Positions 54,240 to 64,000 of a stretch of 64,000 bases of DNA are shown here, piece by piece. The DNA lies in contig BSYQ01000006.1 of the NCBI GenBank assembly GCA_030272585.1, positions 6,039,001 through 6,103,000 on the forward strand, read 5' to 3'. The first letter of the stretch is position 1. The number at the start of each line of letters is the position of its first letter. The position numbers were made by a program, and so were the translations under genes. The notes under the pieces are model-generated. The model had not been told where the DNA came from, ran no database searches, and was given only the letters and a program-made list of their open reading frames with translations. Source of the stretch: Bryopsis sp. KO-2023 (taxonomy: Eukaryota > Chlorophyta > Ulvophyceae > Bryopsidales > Bryopsidaceae).

Positions 54240-55393
54240 GTCGGGAAGGGGGTTGTGAGGGATGTAAAAAGGTGTACACTAAGTAGCAAGCGTACTTGGT
54301 TCATGGGGATTTTGTTGATGGATGGAATACTCTGAAGAGAACATGAATCCACATGGCTAAACGATCGGAATAGTTGCAAGGCCTCAGAATTAAGAGGGGT
54401 GAAAAGGAGGAATTCAGTTGGGGAGTTGGTGTGCAATTTTCACAGTTGGATGTGGTATTTCAAGGGGCTTTGGTTGGAATAGGGGTCTGTAGGTGTTTTT
54501 TACAATGTAAGAGTGTGAGTTCAACAGACGTCCATTTCAAGTTTTAGGAGAAATTCCATTGAGGAAGAAAGGAAAACGATCTTTGGTGGTAAGATGTAGT
54601 TGGACATATGACACATGCTCTTGCCAGGAAATCCATTTTCAACAGCTGAACAGTGCAAATTCTCACCCAAACAGGGACTGTCACATGAGAAAGGAATGCG
54701 TTTTCTTTCAGCACATCTGGGACCATCTACATTACTCATCCACATTGACCTACACCAGATTTCATGCCATTTCCCCACAAAAGTTCCAATGGAAACTGCA
54801 CGGAATATTTCATGGTTGGAAGCCACCCCCACATATTGACCCCCAATACGCAAGATAGAAAAGTGATATCACTTCCTCTGTGCGTCTTTTGTCCACAACT
54901 CAGTCTCTGTACGTTAACCTGAAACCCACTGCATATCAGTGTGAAAGCTTGCAGTAAAAACACTGAAAAAATTAAGAAAAAGCATGAGGGAAAAGGAATA
55001 TCGAATTAGATATCTGTTGATACAGCATACCATCAGTTCACAACAGAAGTCCTCAACAGAAACGATAAAAATATGCAGCCACGTTGCGTTTCTTCCTTTC
55101 TTTTTCAAGTTTCTTGAGAAAACAACCACAAGATATGCATCCATAGCGTAGTGTGGAGTATATACTGCTCCAACTAGACACCTCCCCAAAGGCCTGGTAG
55201 CCCCTTCCCAGATAGTACATTATTTCCTTGTGCCAGACCCCCCCACCCTCACCCAGAAAACTGCCGGCCATTTCAAAACCCTCCAGTAAAAACAAAACAT
55301 AACCGAAAACTCTATGTCTTCCTTTGCTTTGAGTGCACGTGTGGGTGTAAGATAAAACTTCCCCTAAGCTTTCTTTTTCCCCAATTCTTCCTC
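54240..55393. other. intergenic between two convergent genes
   Basis: Contains the 3' regions of the coiled-coil gene (+) and GPR107/108 (-). Both strands show 70-110-codon open frames near 54,520-54,860 without support. No gene is called. Confidence 0.5.
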
Positions 55394-57428
55394 TTAAACA
55401 GCTGCGGAATCCAATTTGAAATACTTGTTTTCCTGATGGGGTCTGAATTTCATTCCAGTAAGGACGTAGAATATGAGAGTGGCAATTTCTGCAGCCATGC
55501 TGCTGGTCCATTTCAAATCGTAAGGGACCATGTTTTCCAGCATGTAAACGATGATCCTCGTGAAATAGATGTAGACCACCACCATGATGTAGAATTGCCT
55601 GAACAGGGTCAATTTCTCGATGTTGGCTGCGGCTTTTCCGTCGGTTTCGGCACCCTCTCTCAAGTGCTTGATGGACCATACAATCGGGAAAAGGATCGCA
55701 CAGCAGCAGATGATGTCTACGAAATGGAACATGTCTTTCCATGTGAAAAACGTGGTCCTCACAGGGGAAGTCTCATCCAGGTATACGATCGCTATGTTGG
55801 CGAAAACCTACATTGACAATTTTGTGTCAGACATGCATCGTTGGTCTGCTCACATAATTATTGCTTCATTAGGTGGAAGATGAGTTTTCAACTCAGTGGA
55901 AGCATTTCGAGTTTTCAATTGCGATTGCTACATTGCACCAACAAAAAAACAAAAAAAACAACACTGGAGATAAATTGAGAAGGAATGTCAGACCAAATGT
56001 GTGAATCTACATTGACAAATCTTTCGAACGAATAGCTCATGTTGTGTCATCATTCATTCCAGTACATTAGCTTTTCAGTTGAAACCAGGGGAAAAAAACA
56101 CTCGGAAAATCATAACGAAAAGAAATCCACAAAAAACAAAGCTGTGGAAGGCGACCAAAAGACCACCATTGCTATCTTTGATAAACTTTACCTGGAGGGG
56201 AATGACCACCACCAAAATCTTCTTCTCTTTTTCGCCGATGAATGGCCTGAGGTAAGACCACCCGGTCCCAATCAAAACCACCAAGGTGAAAAACATGATT
56301 CCTCTGAAAAAGGTGAACACGTAGTAGGCAATGTTCCATCCTTCGGGGTTTCCGCTGACTCGATCATAGTGAAACATGCCAGCTTGGGTGAAAAGAGTGA
56401 GGGCCCTCAAAAGAATGAGAACGAACATCAGGTGGTGAATGGAGTGAACGGTTGCTCTCTCCTTCACGCAGAGGTAGGACCACATGACACCAAGCCCAGC
56501 AAATGCCAAAAACATAATCTGCAAAAACAAACATCCCAATAATGTCAGAAAAATGCACACAGAAAGGAGTGATATAGGTTTTTCTCTCTTCCTCCCCCCC
56601 CTTTTTTTTTAATCTCGAAACGAAAGAAAACCATGTCAAATGACAGTCAGTAACCCCAAAGATGAAATTGTGCACCCGACAAGGGGGAAGAAAAGTAAAA
56701 ACTGAAAGCCAACCACCTTCGTCCAATTGGAGTATTCGATATTTCCCACCTCAACTTCCTCCACAATTCACAATTTTTTCAGCAACAGCTGTTTCCTCAG
56801 CTGTCTCTCGTTTCTTAAAAGAAGAAGAAGCAGCGAAAAGATTGGACCTTACCAGGTACAAGGTTGGGAGCTCCTGCTCGCCCACTGACAAGTAGTCCTT
56901 TCGCATCTTGCTTCCCTCTCCATACACGCTATACATCTCCACCCTCAGCTTGAACGACACCAGCGTGTGCTGGTCACAGTTCGCGAAGTAAAGCGAGTAC
57001 TCGCCGGGCTTCCCCTGCATGGGGTGCTCGAAAGAGAATACCTCCTTCTTCTCGATTTTGTCCTTCACTTCGTCATCCCCGAAAGTGAAAAGTTGCTCCA
57101 CCGACGTCTTATCGTCCAAGTAGCACGTTCCACTCAGGTAGTCCTCATGCAGCTCTTGCACGTCATTCTTAGAGGGCACGATGAAAAATCCCAAGCGCCC
57201 CTTTTCAGCTTTTCTCTCGATGTTTCCGTCGCCCGTGATTTGAGCCTGGTAGGTCTGCACTCCCTTCAGCTGCAGAGAGATAATCCCCCGCGACGCAAAG
57301 CCGAAAGGCATTTCGATTTGGATCAGGTTCCGCGCATCCCTGCTGACCTCCCTATGTGAAATCTTTCCCAAAACCCCGCTGGCGCAAACCGCCAGGAGCA
57401 CGAGCACGAGCGCTCGTGTGGCCCGCAT
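55394..57428 (-). CDS. GPR107: GPR107/GPR108-type seven-helix GOST protein
   Basis: Exons (minus): 57428-56853, 56518-56192 and 55807-55394; 1317 bases, 438 residues, all joins phase 0. It has a signal peptide (MRATRALVLVLLAVCASGVLG), then a 170-residue lumenal domain with two paired-looking Cys (SGTCYL and FANCDQ). Seven helices follow, from LIMFLAFAGLGVMWSYLC. The match to animal GPR107/108 is close at the end: WKDMFHFVDIICCCAILFP, VVWSIKHLRE-type, FRQFYIMVVVYIYFTRII and LTGMKFRPHQENKYF. The family sits in the Golgi and endosomes and helps protein recycling. The frame is open upstream to 57590 without a better ATG. It is divergent from the NPC1-like gene with 493 bases between starts. Confidence 0.93.
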
Positions 57429-57921
57429 TCTGTCAGCCCCAACGAGATTTTCTCCTATGGGGTTCTCGATCGTTTTTTTCGGGAACCGCGCCAAATCTCT
57501 GTCCCCACTCGACAGCGCTACTGGAAGAAACCGAGCGCAAATAAATCCAACACTCTGGAGAACCTCTTGAAGACAAGACAGCTTTGGCAAACTCAGGTTG
57601 TGAACGCCAAGAAGAGATCAAAAGGTCTAAATTTGGAAATATACAATGAAGCCATCAGTGTGCATCTTGAGATTTAATGTTTCGAAAGTGAAAAAAGAGA
57701 GGTGATCTCTATGATCCGTTCTCTGTGGAATATTCGGTGTCATCATGACCTGATTTGAGAGGTCCTGTGCTCTTCTTCAGTTCTTGAAGAACGAAAACCA
57801 CATATATATATCCACCATTCACCAACAGTTAGATATTTGAGTCCCCAAACGCTCACACATTGCATTGGGGTTCCAAGAGCACCGTTGTGGTTTTTTGGCT
57901 TTTCTGATCGACGCACCTTGG

Positions 57922-60900
57922 ATGACAGCTACAGAAAAGGACGCGAGTCCACCAGCCCAGAACGGATGCGTCGATAAACTCGCGGGATTCTTCTTTCGAG
58001 GGCTGGAAAAAGCGTTTGCACGAATCGGTCTTTTCGTAGGAACCCGACCATGGGTTCTCATGCTCGCTTCGCTCGTCGTCTTAATTGGCTGTCTTGGGGT
58101 GAGTAAAGCAAATGGAAACAACAGCTAGCATAGGTAGTGCATCCCTTTTCTTTTGTCAAATACACCATTTAAAAATCACCTACAATTTTTGGAAAAAAAA
58201 GTTGTTTTTTGGCTATGGAAGTGTGAGTTGAACCAATAACAAAGCGTACAACAAAAGAGAACCACAGGTGCATTGTTTTCATCCAGGCCTATTTATTTTA
58301 TTTATTTTATTTTATTTTATTATTTATTTTTTTTTGAGCAGTGCTGTCGGATTCTTTTTGGATGCCTTTGCATGTACCTAAGGCGATGGCACAGTTATCG
58401 CTGGATCAGTTATAAATATCCACACAGCTGTTTTTTAAACATCCCGTCGATTTGCTTGTGGCTTGTTTGACGATTTCCTCAATGTCATCAGAATTTGATT
58501 CAAGGACATGTGTGTTATGGCGTATTTTTTTTATTTTTATTTAGTTGTGGTTTGATGGGGGGGTTTTGCAGGGGATGACCCAATTTGTGAATGAAACCAG
58601 AGGTGACAAGCTGTGGGTTCCTGGTGGAACTGAGGCCCAAATGGATAAAGACATTGTGGAAGAAGACTACGTTAGGTAGGCACTTTGAAAACCATGTCCA
58701 AAACCATGTCATTCTCCTTTCTCTTCCTTTTCCTTTTCTTTTTCAGATTTCATCCCATCAGCCATACTGGAATCAATGCCCTTCTTTTTCCTCGACATAT
58801 TTTTTTTCCCTGCTGTGTTTTTTCCCCCGATCTTGTGGATTTTTTTCCCTGACCTCACCAGTTTGGATTCCTGAGTGCATGTCCAAATACTGTATGTGGC
58901 TTTTTTTTTGTTTCCTGCCGCATGGTTATTAGGTTGCTTGTTTTTACGCTGCAGTTTTGCACACTTTGAGGAGTTTATTATATCTTCGGATCCTGTCGGT
59001 TTGGATATGCTCATCCCAGAGGTCTTCGATCTGATGTTTGAGATCCAGCAGAAAATCGAAGCTTTCCAGGTGGGTTGATGGTGTCAAAAAAGAAAAAAAG
59101 AAAAAAAGTGGTGGGGGGGGGGCTTTAGGAAAGATTGTTTTTGTTTTGGGGCGGTCTGGGAAGTGAAAAAAAAAAAACGCAGAAGGAAGGAGTGAGAAGA
59201 ATATATAGCCTGAGCAGCGGTTTTGCTGTGAAGTGGATTATACTGTAGTTGTGTGAGTTTTTACGAAAACACAGTAAGAAAAATATTGTGTCAGATATCA
59301 TCACTCATTCTCCTCGAAATAAAATGCGCTATGTTTTTGAATCGGCAGGTTGAGAATCCTCTTGCGGATGATGAGGGGGAACGGTCGAATTTGACATACA
59401 AATCAGACAGCGATGCTGCAAAATCGATGTGTTTCCTCCGAGGTGGAGTTTGTTTGCAAGCCAACATCATCGAAGCATTCGACAAGGATCCCGATGTATG
59501 CAAAAACAACCAAACAAAAAACCTTCTTCACTTGGAACAATGCTACTATTCAATACCAATTTTGTGTTGCATTTGTTTTTCTTTCGTGATTTCCTTTTGG
59601 TGCAAACCCTAAGCATCCACACATCCAGAATAGAAACATAGACTCACTGGGAATCCATCAGTCCATGAGTTGAAGAAAAACATCACAAGGATTGCGATCG
59701 GGTGGAAATTTTGCTAATCGAAACATTTGAAAGACGAAAGAATTCGCTGGTTTGTTTTTCCCTTCGTTGAGATTTTCGTTCTGTGCATCTCAGAACTGGG
59801 CAACCAGGGAGCTCATTCTCGAAAGAATCAATTCAGGAAACGTAACAGGAGGGACTGGAGAAGACCTGGAACTGTTATCTGTTCTTGGAGGGGTGGAATA
59901 CGATGGAGATGATATCATTTCAGCCAAAGCGATCGCCACAAATTACTTTATTGTCAAAAATGAAGTTAATTCCAGGTCTGAAGGGAGATTCGATGAACAG
60001 GTGATTCACAGTTGAAAGCATAGATCCTGCTGAGTTCTCCTGAGGAAAAATCCTGGTGGAAAATCTCGTCCGCTGGGATTTTGTTTCTTTGCCAATACGC
60101 AAACCATTGCATTCGTTAATTTTTTTTTTATTTTAAACTTGGTTGATATATTCATTTTGGGGGGCAGTGATTCCTCACCCGTCACCCCCTCTCCCATATT
60201 GTTTCAAAAAGTCGACACGATGAGCATAAAAGACAGTCATTTCCCTCTTTTGGCAGGAGTGCTGTATAGTTTGATAGATTTCTGTCATCAGTTCAAAACA
60301 ATACCTTTTTTGGGGGGGCGGGGAAGAGCTCACTGAAGGTCGGTCCAGAAAAAGCAATCCATGTAACCTTTTCTAAGGTGCTTCTGTGATGATATTGGGG
60401 ACGCACTGGTATCCCTACTTGAAAATGTTTTGTCAATGTTCAGAGTGAGGCTTGGGAAGATGAATTTCTCAACATACTTGAGAAAGAAGCCATCACTGCG
60501 AAAGAGAATGGTTTTTCACTGGACAGGTAGGAACAAACTGGGATTTTGATCATGACACATGCATACATCTGAAGGAGAGGTTGTTTTGTTAATATGCAAC
60601 GGCATCAGTAAAACCCTCTGTTCAAAAAATGTGCATGTTTGTCTGCATCGGAAAATCCTTTGCACATTCAGGGCTTTCTGGATGATTTTCATTTTCTGTT
60701 TTGTATTGTGGTTCTGCAGGTTTGCTACTCGTTCCTTTTCGGATGAGTTTGGGGCTTCGATCGATGGCGACCTCATCAAATTGAACTTTGCCATTCTTTT
60801 GCTGCTGATTTATTCCATAGTGATGCTCAGCAGATGGTCGGAGGGATGTGTTGGCAGCAGGATATCTTTAGCAATCGGAGGGTTTATTTCAATCGGAATG

Positions 60901-63900
60901 GCCATCGCTTGCGGTTTGGGCTTAGGCAGTGGCTTGGGGTTGTTCTACAGTCCTTTGATGGGTGTCTATCCATTTCTTTTGATCGGTAAGCTCATGCACT
61001 ATTTGTTTTCTGCAAGATTCTGTTCAAAAAATGGTGAACAGAGAGGAGGGCTGGGGATGCATGTGTTTTATTTTCAAAAAGGGGGGGGGTCTTCGTGGGT
61101 TTAGGTAATGCATGTGGTTAAATCCAGGTTCAAATCCTGATGGGTACGAATCTCCTCCCGGAAAGAAAAATGCTGTGTGTGATTTTTTTCTATCAGGTAT
61201 TGGAGTGGATGATATATTTGTACTGGTCAGCGCATATGACCGGACGCCTTCGTCTCTTCCAATGGCTCAGCGCTTGTCGTCAGCCCTCAGCATATCTGGG
61301 TCCTCCATCACAGTTACCTCTTTGACCGATTTCTTTGCTTTCGTTATTGGATCGAACACATCGTTGCCAGCCCTCCGAAACTTTTCGCTCTTTGCTGCTC
61401 TGGGCATTCTTTTCACTCTGTTGTTCCAGGTAATGATAAAAAAAACCCATAATCTCAATTAACATTTCCTTTCTTTTTTATTGGACGAGGTCGATTTGCT
61501 GTGAGCACCTGTGCAGATGATCATGGATATGAAGGGCTTAGAATTGATTTTATTGAACGCTCCACCAACGTGTTTTTTTACAGAACTTGTTTTCTTGTGA
61601 AGTATCGTTCACTGATGTCCTGCGATTCTACAGGTTACCTTTTTCGCCGGGTGGCTTGCTTACGATGAGAAATTCCGAAGGGCGAACAACCGTGGCGATG
61701 TGATTTGTTGTTTCACAACTCCCAAGACTTCTTGCTGCGGAGCCGACGACAATATCTTGCCCAGGTTGATGGGAGCATTCGGAAAAATGCTCGCCATCCC
61801 TTTCGTCAAGATTGGGGTCCTTCTACTCTTTGCTGCTGTTGCAGCGGTTGGACTTCTTGGGGTGACTCAAATTGAGGTGAGGTCAATGATCGATCAAACC
61901 ATCTTGATTAGGGATGTCGTTAATCGAGAAGACCTTACAGTATCACACTTTGAAATCACACTTCGTTTTTCCACAGTCCAATTGTCATTGGATGATAAAA
62001 ATCAAGCCTTTTCTGAGGTGGATGGTTTTAATCCACGAACAAGGATTTTTTTTATTAATTTTTTTTTGGGGGGGAAAGGGGGGCAGAAAAAATGTCAGGA
62101 TAAGGAGTGTTTTTTACTTCTTTTTTTTCAGGTTGATGCTGATGTTGATGATTTCATTCCACCGGGCTCTTACCTCGGGGATTGGAACAATTTGAGGCAA
62201 GATCTGTACACGACTGTCGGAAGTGATGTTGGTATGTTTCTGATTGTGTGTGTGCATTTTTTTTGGGGGGGGGTGAAGTCTCATTAATAAAAGAAGAAAA
62301 GTGAATTATCTATATGAAAGAAATAGAGCTGTTCAAAAAAAATCTGGCAAAAAATCCCCTTGTTACTTCATTGGGAACCAGAGCAGATTTCCTGAATGAG
62401 TTTGAATATGCTATCTTCCCACCACTTATGAAACTTTTGTTATCAATTTTTTCGTGCGAGGAATGGGGGGCGGGGGGGAAGGAGAGGGCTTATATATTTC
62501 CCAAAGTCATATCCTCACTTCCACCCAAAAGTCCAAGGCCATTTTTTGTATCTTCCGCTTAAAAGAGTTATTCATGCGTTTTCTTTTAGGGCTCTACATG
62601 CAGGACGTCGATTTCCCATCAGCTGAGATTCAAGGCCAAATGTCAGATTTGTACACGGATTTCAAAGCTAGCCCTTTCGTCGTGGAATCCACAACTCTGA
62701 GTTGGTACGAAGAGTTCAAACAGAGTGAGGGTGGGGAAGTCATCCCCAGTGACGAATTTTATCCCAAGCTGAAGCTCTGGCTGGCCCAACCCCCCAGCCT
62801 CGGGGGAGGATTGAATTTCAAGAGTGATATCGTGCTGGAGGATGATAAAATCAAGACGTGTCGATTCACTGGAAACCACGTCCGGACTCAGAAGTCGAGA
62901 ATCCTGGTGGGGAAACGAGAAACATTTGTGCAGCTTTTCAAGCCGTTGTTGCTTATATTTCACAAACACGCGATTGAGCATTGATGTAATAAATAAAACT
63001 GGAAAGAAAAAAAAAATGAAATGAATTTAGATCGTTGAAGAAACTCGAAATTGGATTTACACAATGGTAATTGTAAATAAATTGCTCATATGCTAGCAGG
63101 TAAAAAACAAGTTTGTGCTGCTGTAAATCCACTTCCCTTTAAATCATGGAGGAGTGCATCATATTCAAAATAGTTAGGTGCAGACATCTATGACCTCCAC
63201 CGACTGGAACGAAACAATCATCCACTCCATTTCCCCCAGTCAGTCGCTCCTTTTTCCCCCCTCAGCTTTTTTTAAACTGATAACCGTGCAATGCAGGTTC
63301 GACATATGAATGCAATGAGGAAACTTGTTCGAGAAGCGCCGGCCCCATTGGGTCCCAGCTCTTTCGCCTATGGTAGCGTCTATGTGGAATATGAACAGTA
63401 CAAAGCCATCGGGAGGGAGGCCATCACCAACCTTGGCCTGGCTCTGCTGATGGTGCTTCTAATTGTGGTCATCCTTCTGGTCAATCCTCTCGCATCCATT
63501 ATCACTTTCGTGTGTGTGGCACTTGTCGTGGTGGAACTGGTGAGTTATTCTATTCATTTTCACAAAATTTAATTGTAAATAATTAATTTTATTGTATTTA
63601 TCTTCTGAATTGACAGTATTTTACACGAGGAGTATTTTAACATTCATTCATTCATCACATCTAGCTCTCTACCCCAAATATTATTATTTATGTTTTGTTT
63701 TGGGGGGAGGGGGCGAAGGAAATGGAATTATGGACTGGTAGCTGAGTTGTTTTTTTACTGCAGATTGGCACATGTTACTATTTTCTTCACTGTATATGTT
63801 TTTGATAGAACTGTTTTTGTCTCTCTTTTCAAAATTTTCACATATGTTGCTAGTGTTGATCTTTTACAAAATCGACAGGTTGGGTTCATGTACTTTTGGG

Positions 63901-64000
63901 GGGCAACCATCGACAATGTGATCGTCATCTTTTTGGTGATTTCCTTGGGACTGTCTGTGGACTACGCCGTTCATATTGCCCACGCATTTCTGGCATCGAC
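57922..64000 (+). CDS. Patched/NPC1-like membrane protein with sterol-sensing domain, partial
   Basis: Exons: 57922-58098, 58572-58675, 58955-59069, 59349-59495, 59794-60000, 60444-60526, 60720-60985, 61197-61429, 61634-61876, 62132-62231, 62590-62906, 63297-63539 and 63879 to the window end; all joins keep frame. A first helix (PWVLMLASLVVLIGCLG) precedes a lumenal loop with Cys. A sterol-sensing-type core follows (LNFAILLLLIYSIVML, then GVDDIFVLVSAYDRT, the RND/Patched signature). A second lumenal domain and second helix set (NLGLALLMVLLIVVILLVN) lead to GLSVDYAVHIAHAF at the cut edge. This is the PTCHD/NPC1 class of proton-driven lipid or sterol transporters. The C-terminal third lies outside the window. 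Exact subfamily cannot be fixed from the part seen. Confidence 0.9.
62988..62997 (+). terminator. two overlapping poly(A) signals inside an intron of the NPC1-like gene
   Basis: AATAAATAAA lies in the intron 62907-63296. If this intron is kept, the frame reads on for 26 codons to a TGA at 62982-62984 and meets the signals four bases later. This would give a short isoform ending within the second lumenal domain. Confidence 0.4.

Noticed and set aside
61065-61140. AGGTTCAAATCCT, like a tRNA T arm
   Set aside because: A short stem pairs, but the D arm, anticodon arm and acceptor stem cannot be drawn; it lies within an intron.
1-64000. CRISPR arrays, rRNA genes, riboswitches and prokaryotic operon signals
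   Set aside because: None was seen; gene structure is eukaryotic throughout.

Overview
This window is nuclear DNA from a eukaryote with many introns. Most genes have several GT-AG introns of about 100-1250 bases, coding blocks sit on both strands, and there are no operons or ribosome-binding sites. A plastid-lipid-associated (PAP/fibrillin) gene points to a photosynthetic lineage. It stands beside genes that also occur in animals and many protists: secreted animal-type haem peroxidase, GPR107/108, neurochondrin, a Patched/NPC1-like protein, and a sigma adaptin of the AP-2 clathrin complex. A microalga with a complex plastid fits best. A chlorarachniophyte-like or related protist is my guess, not something the sequence proves.

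Layout. 0-5 kb: a small secreted glycine-rich protein (+) runs tail to tail with AP-2 sigma (-), whose only intron is a 2368-base CACTA-type DNA transposon. 5.5-10.6 kb: neurochondrin (-), 11 exons. 10.6-13.4 kb: mostly empty, with one possible small membrane protein. 13.4-17.0 kb: secreted haem peroxidase (-), 9 exons. 18.8-20.6 kb: nucleotide-sugar transporter-like membrane protein (-). 21.3-23.6 kb: PAP/fibrillin (-), divergent from a 78-residue orphan (+, 24.0-24.7 kb). 26.9-31.5 kb: secreted ankyrin-repeat protein (-) with nearly one exon per repeat. 32.3-38.3 kb: a whole-looking, very young Ty3/Gypsy LTR retrotransposon. 38.3-41.4 kb: no resolved gene. 41.5-45.0 kb: multipass membrane protein (+). 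45.0-47.0 kb: unidentified gene (-), possibly with a longin-like start. 47.0-50.7 kb: tRNase Z (+). 51.7-54.2 kb: coiled-coil orphan (+). 55.4-57.4 kb: GPR107/108 (-). 57.9 kb to the end: Patched/NPC1-like transporter (+), cut by the window edge.

Several products belong to the secretory and endocytic system (AP-2 sigma, the sugar transporter, GPR107/108, the NPC1-like protein, and secreted peroxidase, ankyrin and glycine-rich proteins). The genes are not visibly co-regulated, and in a eukaryote this closeness may be chance. Exon borders were read by eye from splice signals, reading-frame continuity and family alignment. Where the summed exons are a multiple of three and family motifs run across the joins, the model is strong. 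First exons are the weakest part.
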